Source: Stieleria neptunia
GTDB lineage: Bacteria; Planctomycetota; Planctomycetia; Pirellulales; Pirellulaceae
Length of the DNA: 64,000 nucleotides
Direction: 5' to 3'
Assembly (NCBI RefSeq): GCF_007754155.1
Contig: NZ_CP037423.1
Location: 8,676,938-8,740,937 of the forward strand
The notes beneath the pieces were generated by a model, which was given only the letters and a program-made list of their open reading frames with translations, had not been told where the DNA came from and searched no databases. Both the position numbers and the translations under genes were made by a program. Position 1 is the first letter of the stretch; every line of letters starts with the position of its first letter. Shown piece by piece: positions 58,409-64,000 of this stretch.

Positions 58409-58450
58409 GTCGTGTCCGTTCGCCCTTTTCTTGTTCTCTGATAGATCAAC

Positions 58451-59371
58451 GTGCGTCTGTACTATACCGATCATTTCGAATTGCCGTTGCCGCCGACGCA
58501 CCGGTTTCCGATGGACAAGTACCGGCGTCTGCGCCGTCACGTCGCGACCAGCGATGCCCACCGCAACGATGTGTTGCTGGTGCCACCGGCTGCCTCGGAT
58601 GATCAGTTGCGGCTCTGCCACGACACTGACTACATCGTCCGGGTGGCCACCGGCACGTTGTCGTCCCAGGAAGTCCGGCGTATCGGATTCCCCTGGTCGC
58701 CCAAAATGGTCCAGCGGTCGCGGCGCAGCACCGGTGCGACCATCGCGGCCTCCCGCAGCGCCTTGCACGACGGTATTGCCGCCAATCTGGCCGGCGGCAC
58801 GCACCACGCGTTTGCCGATGCCGGTGAAGGATACTGTGTGTTTAACGACGCCGCAGTCGCAATACGAACGCTGCAATCAGAATCCTTGATCCGACGCGCC
58901 TGCGTGATCGACTTGGACGTGCACCAGGGCAACGGCACCGCGTCGATCCTCACGAGCGACTCTTCTGCGATCACGATGTCGATGCACGGGGCGAAGAATT
59001 TCCCGCTGCGAAAGGTCCCCAGCGATCTGGACATCCCGCTGGAAGACGGCACCGATGACGACACGTACCTCGAGAAACTCTCGCGGTCTCTCGACACGCT
59101 CGATCGGTGGCGCGTGGACGGTGAATTCGACCTGGTGATCTACCTGGCTGGGGCGGACCCGTACGTCGGCGACCGCCTGGGGCGGATGTGCCTGTCCAAA
59201 CCCGGCCTCGCCGAGCGCGACCGCGCCGTCCTGCAGTGGTGCATCGACCGCTCGATCCCCGTCGCGGTTGCGATGAGCGGCGGCTACGCAGCCGACATCG
59301 ACGAGATCGTCGCCATCCACGCCGCAACCCTGCAAATCGCCAGCGGCCTGGCGGCGGGGCTGAGGCCGTGA
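58451..59371 (+). CDS. Histone deacetylase superfamily hydrolase
   Basis: 306 residues, the normal length for bacterial class II/IV-like members. Zinc ligands are Asp156 and His158 in VIDLDVHQGNG and Asp236 in LAGADPYVGD. The catalytic His pair is His118-His119 in GGTHHAF, and AMSGGYA (~274-280) is the C-terminal active-site loop. It should remove acetyl or acyl groups from a polyamine, lysine side chain or small molecule. No acetoin or polyamine genes lie nearby. The gene is monocistronic with a repeat element just after the stop. Confidence 0.93.
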   Translation: MRLYYTDHFELPLPPTHRFPMDKYRRLRRHVATSDAHRNDVLLVPPAASDDQLRLCHDTDYIVRVATGTLSSQEVRRIGFPWSPKMVQRSRRSTGATIAASRSALHDGIAANLAGGTHHAFADAGEGYCVFNDAAVAIRTLQSESLIRRACVIDLDVHQGNGTASILTSDSSAITMSMHGAKNFPLRKVPSDLDIPLEDGTDDDTYLEKLSRSLDTLDRWRVDGEFDLVIYLAGADPYVGDRLGRMCLSKPGLAERDRAVLQWCIDRSIPVAVAMSGGYAADIDEIVAIHAATLQIASGLAAGLRP

Positions 59372-59384
59372 AAGGGTACCGTTT

Positions 59385-59481
59385 TGTACGACGTCCTTTC
59401 GAGGTCGTCGCGCAGAGCCCCACGGGCGACGGCCCGGAAGGGCCATCGTACTCGGAAAACCGGTCGTCCTAAGCTGGACGG
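59385..59481. repeat. Dispersed ~97-bp repeat, copy 2 (TGTACGACGTCC family)
   Basis: Matches 33811-33909 at both ends (TGTACGACGTCCTTTC... to CGTCCTAAGC) and through the GACGGCCCGGAAGGGCCATCG centre. It lies in the 321-bp gap between the deacetylase and the Tyr-rich gene, which otherwise shows no gene. Confidence 0.88.
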
Positions 59482-59692
59482 CGGCTGAAGCCTGCACACC
59501 AACACGCATGCCCGTGCCATTTGCCCCTGGCCCCCGGTATGCCCCAAACCCGCTTTCCAAAAATCTTTGAAACACCCGCCCGACTCTTCCGCTTGGTTCT
59601 TCAGTCAAGGACAACGAATGCGGCGAGTGACTCGACGGACTGCCGCCTTCTGAATTCAAAATCTCTGTCGAATCGCGTGAAGGTATCCAACC

Positions 59693-60115
59693 ATGTTGAA
59701 ACGAATCCTGTTTGCTGTTGCTCCGCTGGTGATGATCTTTGGCTCCGTCAGTGCCGATGATGACTTGCTGCAATCGCTCGCCGCCCTGGACACGAATCTG
59801 ATCGCGGCCGCCGAGGCATCGTCCGACAGCGTGGCGGACGATCAAGACGACTTCGGACAAGCCGACGTCGACGCGTTGCTGGGCGATGACGACAAAGACG
59901 AAGACACCATTGCCGCCTGCTTCCGACGCGTCGGATACGGCTACGGCTACTCGCCCAGCTATCGCAGTTACGGGTACAGCTATGGTTACAGCCGCGGCTA
60001 CAGCTACTACCGACCGTCCTACAGCTATCACTGCTACCGACCGGTCACCTACACGTATTACCGGCCCGTGACCTACCACGTCCCGGTCTACACCAGCTAC
60101 TGGGCTTGCTACTAG
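59693..60115 (+). CDS. Small Tyr-rich secreted protein
   Basis: 140 residues with a signal peptide (MLKRILFAVAPLVMIFGSVSAD, cleaved at ~21). An acidic middle (~30-72, many Asp) is followed by a basic Tyr/Gly/Ser-rich tail (GYGYGYSPSYRSYGYSYGYSR, ~77-97) and repeated RPVTYxYYRPVTYHVPVY motifs. The layout resembles cross-linkable or adhesive wall/matrix proteins. No known domain. Four cysteines may form disulfides in the export compartment. A strong terminator follows at 60249-60293. Confidence 0.78.
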   Translation: MLKRILFAVAPLVMIFGSVSADDDLLQSLAALDTNLIAAAEASSDSVADDQDDFGQADVDALLGDDDKDEDTIAACFRRVGYGYGYSPSYRSYGYSYGYSRGYSYYRPSYSYHCYRPVTYTYYRPVTYHVPVYTSYWACY

Positions 60116-60248
60116 GACGCTAGCGTCTGCCAGCACATGCATCCGCAAGCACTGGCATCGAGACAAGACGCAAGGTCACCCTCCCCTCGCTTCAGGGAGG
60201 GTGACGAAAGAGTTTCCCAGACCAGTGCTCTGCATGCATGATCTTCCG

Positions 60249-60293
60249 CAGGCCCGGCGAGTGCACTGAATCACTCACCGGGCCTGTTTTTTT
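60249..60293 (+). terminator. Rho-independent terminator
   Basis: CAGGCCCGG(C)GAGTG / CACTC(A)CCGGGCCTG stem with an 8-base loop, followed by TTTTTTT. A CTCTGGGAG-related hairpin (60174-60205) precedes it. It ends the Tyr-rich gene transcript. Confidence 0.88.
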
Positions 60294-60326
60294 GACAGCA
60301 CCCCAAACTCTCACGAGACAAATCTC

Positions 60327-61136
60327 ATGAAACGTCATCTCCGACTGTGCCGGTGGATGTTCGCGGTGATCGCGGGCACCCTGATCGGCAATTCCTTGGC
60401 CGTCGCGAACGCCGACGAGCTTGCGCTGCGACGACTGCTTCACGGCCCCGATCGATGTGACCATGTCATCGGACTGTTGCTTCGTCACGGCGTCAACAAC
60501 GACTCCAATCCCGCCGCGGCGATGAACGCGTTTCATCCCCACGGTCCGGTCGCGATCCCGGCTGCGGAACTGGGCGATCTACAGCTCGTTTCCATCACCC
60601 GCCATGCCGACGCGACAGCCGGATGTGGCCCCTCGTTCGACGTCGTGATCAAAAACTGCAGCACGCGTGATGTCTGCGGCGCGCACGTCACGCTGGTCGG
60701 GCTGCTGGGACGTATCCGTCCGACCAGCCCCAACGTGACCAGCAAACTCGATTCGATAGCGGCCGGCCAAGCGATCCAAGTCACGCTGACCCTGCCGATC
60801 GAATCGCTGGCGCTGGGCAACCTGAACGGGCAAGCGATCGCCATGAACCAAGTGTTGGTGGTCATCGACAGCTTCGATCAATTCATGGAATCCGACGAAG
60901 CGAACAACTTGCGTTTGTACGACGCCGCAGAAATTCCGCTGGCGGCAACCGCGGTCGCAGAGACGGCGGTGGCCGCAGCACCTGCCGCGACGGAAGCAAC
61001 ACCCCAGGACCAGGCATCCAGCGTCAATCCGCCTGCCGCCGAACCGTCTTCGCCGAGTGACTCCGGCGCGGGATTGTCCTCGCCCGATCTCCGCTCGGCG
61101 ATCGATCAGTTCACCGGCGGAAACACCGCCGGGTAA
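60327..61136 (+). CDS. Secreted CARDB-like protein
   Basis: 269 residues with a signal peptide (RWMFAVIAGTLIGNSLAVANAD, cleaved near 30). The middle (~85-195) resembles a CARDB/Ig-like domain: FDVVIKNCSTRDVCGAHVTLVGLLG, then VTLTLPIESL, VLVVIDSFDQFMESDEANNLR, where the ESDEANN turn is typical. The last ~65 residues are Ala/Pro/Ser-rich. Probably a surface or envelope protein. Alone, 34 bp after the terminator of the previous gene. Confidence 0.75.
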   Translation: MKRHLRLCRWMFAVIAGTLIGNSLAVANADELALRRLLHGPDRCDHVIGLLLRHGVNNDSNPAAAMNAFHPHGPVAIPAAELGDLQLVSITRHADATAGCGPSFDVVIKNCSTRDVCGAHVTLVGLLGRIRPTSPNVTSKLDSIAAGQAIQVTLTLPIESLALGNLNGQAIAMNQVLVVIDSFDQFMESDEANNLRLYDAAEIPLAATAVAETAVAAAPAATEATPQDQASSVNPPAAEPSSPSDSGAGLSSPDLRSAIDQFTGGNTAG

Positions 61137-61177
61137 GGACCGTTGCGTAAGGACCGTTGGGAGGAGAGGTGCGTCAT

Positions 61178-61228
61178 GACAGGCTGGAAGCCTATCCCAC
61201 TCGTTCCAAGGCGGAGCCTTGGAACGAG
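61178..61228. repeat. Composite repeat: GTGGGATAGG family arm plus CGTTCCAAGGC palindrome
   Basis: GACAGGCTGGAAGCCTATCC(CAC) at 61178-61200 directly joins CGTTCCAAGGCGGAGCCTTG(GAACG) at 61202-61228. The two families thus meet here. It separates the convergent ends of the CARDB-like and kinase genes. Confidence 0.87.
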
Positions 61229-61286
61229 TTGAGACTCAGGGTCGCCTCTCGTCGCGCGATGGATCGCAACGCGGCGAGAGGTTCTT

Positions 61287-63650
61287 TCATAGCGACAAAA
61301 TCGAATCCTGCTTACTCGAGAGCACCGGCGCCAACACGGAGCACTGACGAAGGATGTATCGATAGGCGGAAAACGCCGCGAACAACCCCAGGCCCGTCGC
61401 CGCAATCGCGATCAACATCACGTGCTTGGCCGCCTCGTTGCTGACCAACAACAACGTCGCCCCCAACAATGGCACCATACAGGCCAACAACAAGTAACGC
61501 TCACAGCGACGAACCAACGTGGCAACGTGTTGGTCAAAGTTCGGATCTTTCAATTTCGAGCGGACCATCCGCGGATACAGTACGGAGACGGCATAGATGC
61601 TCAAGCCGAAAAACGGATAGATCGCCGCGACGCCGCCGCAGATGACATGCGACAAAAAGAAGTGCCCGACTTCGCGACGGGAAAACTCGGGGTGCATGAA
61701 CGACAGGACGCTGGGATACAGCACCGCCGCCAAGCACCACAGCAGACCGCCGATCACGGCGGCACGATGAGCGAGTTCCAGCGCCGACGAAAGGTCTTCT
61801 TCGGTCGCTTCGTTGCCTGCGGAGGTCGATTCCAGCCCTTTGACCACGCGACTGGTGTAGTAGATCGCCAGCAACACGGCCAGCGGATAGGCAACCGAGT
61901 TGATGCACAACACCAGCGTCAAGAACGTGGTTTCTAATCCCTCCACCTCTTCGAACAACGTGTCCAACGTGTCTTTATTGTTGTAGAAGAAACCGTACAC
62001 CCCCGCGATCGCGTTGGGCACCAGGATCGTGGTCGCGGCGACCCACCACGGCGATTGCCGACTGAGCCAGCCTTGCCAGCTTTCCGGTTCCGGATCAAAC
62101 AGCTGTGCCGCATCGGGATGCAGGGCCAAGATCAAACGCGCTTCCAGTTCCGCGCCCGATCCGATCCGGTCGTTGGGATCGAACGCCAACGTTTGGCGAA
62201 GGATTTTTTCCAACAATCTCGCCAGCGCATCTTCGCTTTGCGCCGACGGGGCGCTGAGCGACGAACGGGCGTCAAGCTGTTGCTCGACCGCGTCGGTCCA
62301 GGACTTCGGTCGCCCTTCGGATTCGAACGGCCGTCTGCCTTGCCACAGTTCCCACAACAAGATCGCCAACGAATACAAGTCGGCTTTCGGCCCCACCTCT
62401 TCGACCGCGGAGAACGTGGTCGCGGAGATCGCGCGGAGGTGCTCGGGCGCCATGTAGCCGATCGAACCGCCGAAACTGCTGGCCGCTCCGGCGCGACCGG
62501 CGCTGCCGGAAAAGCTGACGTTGAAATCGGCCAGTTTGGGAACGCCCTCGGCCGACAACAACACGTTGGCCGGTTTGACGTCACGGTGCATCACGCCGCG
62601 TCGATGGGCGCTTTCGAGCGCGCGAGACAATTGAATTCCGACCCAGGCCACCGCCATCGGCCAAGACATCGTCCGCAACGCTTCACGCAGCGCCGACCGT
62701 TCCGGGACCGCCTGAGCCGTCTTCAACAACGATCGGTCGACGGCGTGCAAGATCATCTCGCCGGATCGATCCCAGGGCCGCGTGTGACGCACCCGCTCAA
62801 CCACGTCGGCCAATGTTCCGCCGGGATGAAACTGCATGTACAACAGGTGCGACGGCGGATCGTCGAGCATGCGTTGATCGTAGACACGCACGATGTTCAG
62901 ATGATCAAACTGCGCCAAGGCTTGGGGTTCGTCGCCGGTGCCCTTGGAGACCTTCAACGCGACCAGACGGCTCATCGACAACTGACGGGCCAGGTACACG
63001 TTGGCGAACGCGCCGCTGCCGAGCGTCTGGATGATCACAAAGTCATCGATTTGTTGCCCGATTTGAAACTCCGGCGGTCGCTTGCGATAGTTGACCGCGG
63101 CGGTCGCTTCGGGTTTGGCGCTCAACTGTCCGCCCAACAGTTCGGCGATCATCGAGTCGTGCTGTGGAAACCGTCTGGCATAGTCAGCCGGATCGAGCAC
63201 TTCGCCGGCTTCCTTGCGCAACTGGATCTCTTCCATCAACAAATCCAGCGGCACATCCGCCGCGGTCATCACGTCGGAAAAGTGCGTCAGGTAATCTTCG
63301 ACGCGCGGAATCACGCCCAGCTGCGATCCCGTGACCGTGGCTTCGGAGACGCTGGCCATGTCCAATTTGATCAATTCGACCAACAGGAATCGTCGGGTGG
63401 TCAGATCGACCTCCGGCAGAAACCGCATCAATTCCTGCGGCGAACTCAACGGGGCGGCTTGCAGGTAGTGCTCCAATGCCTGCTCCAACAACTCATCCAT
63501 CTGGTCCAGATCGATCACCGCCTGGCCATCGGACGCCTGGCCATCGGACGCCTGGCTCGGGACATTGGTGGTCGCGTCGGGATCGACCGACGCGTCCGAA
63601 TCGGCGGCCTGCCCGGATGCGTCGTCGGTAATGGGTGCCCTGTCGGTCAT
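61287..63650 (-). CDS. Ser/Thr protein kinase (Hanks type) with polytopic C-terminus
   Basis: 787 residues. An acidic N-terminus with a SDGQASDGQA duplication leads to a helical ~170-residue domain. The kinase domain (~200-485) has LGSGAFANVYLARQ (glycine loop, ~205), the lysine in VALKVSKG, HRDVKPANVLL with catalytic Asp (~354) and DFNVSF in place of the DFG motif, that is DFN. A C-terminal region of about six TM helices (~540-770) follows. Such membrane kinases are abundant in planctomycetes. It is divergent from the ECF sigma gene by 163 bp, which suggests one signalling pair. The DFG to DFN change is conservative and may not abolish activity. Confidence 0.92.
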   Translation of the reverse strand: MTDRAPITDDASGQAADSDASVDPDATTNVPSQASDGQASDGQAVIDLDQMDELLEQALEHYLQAAPLSSPQELMRFLPEVDLTTRRFLLVELIKLDMASVSEATVTGSQLGVIPRVEDYLTHFSDVMTAADVPLDLLMEEIQLRKEAGEVLDPADYARRFPQHDSMIAELLGGQLSAKPEATAAVNYRKRPPEFQIGQQIDDFVIIQTLGSGAFANVYLARQLSMSRLVALKVSKGTGDEPQALAQFDHLNIVRVYDQRMLDDPPSHLLYMQFHPGGTLADVVERVRHTRPWDRSGEMILHAVDRSLLKTAQAVPERSALREALRTMSWPMAVAWVGIQLSRALESAHRRGVMHRDVKPANVLLSAEGVPKLADFNVSFSGSAGRAGAASSFGGSIGYMAPEHLRAISATTFSAVEEVGPKADLYSLAILLWELWQGRRPFESEGRPKSWTDAVEQQLDARSSLSAPSAQSEDALARLLEKILRQTLAFDPNDRIGSGAELEARLILALHPDAAQLFDPEPESWQGWLSRQSPWWVAATTILVPNAIAGVYGFFYNNKDTLDTLFEEVEGLETTFLTLVLCINSVAYPLAVLLAIYYTSRVVKGLESTSAGNEATEEDLSSALELAHRAAVIGGLLWCLAAVLYPSVLSFMHPEFSRREVGHFFLSHVICGGVAAIYPFFGLSIYAVSVLYPRMVRSKLKDPNFDQHVATLVRRCERYLLLACMVPLLGATLLLVSNEAAKHVMLIAIAATGLGLFAAFSAYRYILRQCSVLAPVLSSKQDSILSL

Positions 63651-63813
63651 GGAACGGGATAGACGAGCAGGAGAGCGTTTGCCGAGTGCGAACCGCCGGT
63701 CGGATGATCTCCGTTATACTCGGTGCTGACGATTCACGCACCCGTTGCGGATCGGCCCGACGGTTGCGGAACTGCTCCGAGCCTTGCCATCTATTCCATC
63801 AAGACGATTCGAA

Positions 63814-64000
63814 ATGCCCGATGAATCCCCTGCCGATTCGGCGTTGATCGAGCGGATCAAACAAAAAGACGCGACGGCGTTGGCGGACTACATCCGTCTG
63901 CACCAAGCCCAGCTGTCCGGTTTCGTGCGATCGATCACCGGCGAACACCTGCTGGCTGTGGTCGAAGTCGATGACTTGGTCCAAGAGGTCTCGGCGGCGG
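63814..64000 (+). CDS. ECF-type sigma factor, N-terminal part (truncated by window edge)
   Basis: First 62 residues only. MPDESPADSALIERIKQKDATALADYIRLHQAQLSGFVRSITGEHLLAVVEVDDLVQEVSAA reads as region 2 of a sigma-70/ECF factor, with LVEVDDLVQEVSA as the region 2.1-2.2 core-binding helix. Its divergent position next to a membrane Ser/Thr kinase suggests a link. The remainder is outside the window. Confidence 0.8.
   Translation, partial: MPDESPADSALIERIKQKDATALADYIRLHQAQLSGFVRSITGEHLLAVVEVDDLVQEVSAA

Noticed and set aside
58877-60166. 429-codon minus-strand ORF over the deacetylase and Tyr-rich genes
   Set aside because: Antisense to two better-supported genes and includes translated repeat sequence.

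Overview
The window looks like a chromosomal segment of a planctomycete of the Pirellulaceae type (Rhodopirellula/Rubripirellula-like). This is inferred from gene content, not from a search. Supporting signs are very large secreted or membrane proteins of unknown function, a sigma factor next to an anti-sigma/pseudopilin-like hybrid, an FG-GAP/GEVED/dockerin-like surface protein carrying the planctomycete LELLELRL-type leader, a tetrahydromethanopterin (H4MPT) biosynthesis mini-operon, a Ser/Thr kinase with a polytopic C-terminus, GC-rich DNA, and many palindromic intergenic repeats. No rRNA, tRNA, CRISPR, transposase or phage gene was seen.

Layout. 0-4.5 kb: end of rpoD, a small membrane protein overlapping an NCS2-like permease (minus strand), and an ECF sigma factor followed by its probable anti-sigma partner. 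4.5-7.3 kb: a secreted DUF11 repeat protein (minus). 7.7-10.8 kb: a secreted esterase coupled to an EboD-like dehydroquinate-synthase homologue, then a rhomboid protease. 11-13 kb: groES-groEL (minus). 13-14.1 kb: a repeat-rich gap. 14.1-17.6 kb: Zn-metallopeptidase, DUF58 protein and RluB-type pseudouridine synthase. 17.6-20.9 kb: class II aldolase (minus), then PabA-like amidotransferase, DUF447 protein and RFAP synthase with overlapping start/stop codons. 21-27.5 kb: secreted alpha/beta hydrolase, PyrK, zinc-ribbon membrane protein, chorismate synthase, RpiB. 27.8-33.7 kb: a long SecA, a tandem 156-bp repeat array, and the KDO transferase WaaA whose start codon is part of the repeated unit. 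34-46 kb: a small secreted protein and two translationally coupled giant envelope proteins (2557 and 1184 aa). 46.5-50.8 kb: peroxiredoxin operon, EF-hand protein, a 19-bp VNTR, a CPXCG protein and a SelA-like protein that lacks the PLP lysine. 50.8-64 kb: TupA-like ATP-grasp protein, FG-GAP protein, several envelope hypotheticals, an HDAC-family deacetylase, a Tyr-rich secreted protein, a CARDB-like protein, a Ser/Thr kinase, and the start of another ECF sigma factor.

Most genes are housekeeping or envelope functions in short operons rather than one large system. The most unusual items are the waaA-upstream array (156 bp = 52 codons, open in frame, each unit carrying an ATG), the SelA-fold pseudoenzyme, the giant coupled membrane proteins, the H4MPT mini-operon, and at least five families of short palindromic intergenic elements that recur across the 64 kb.
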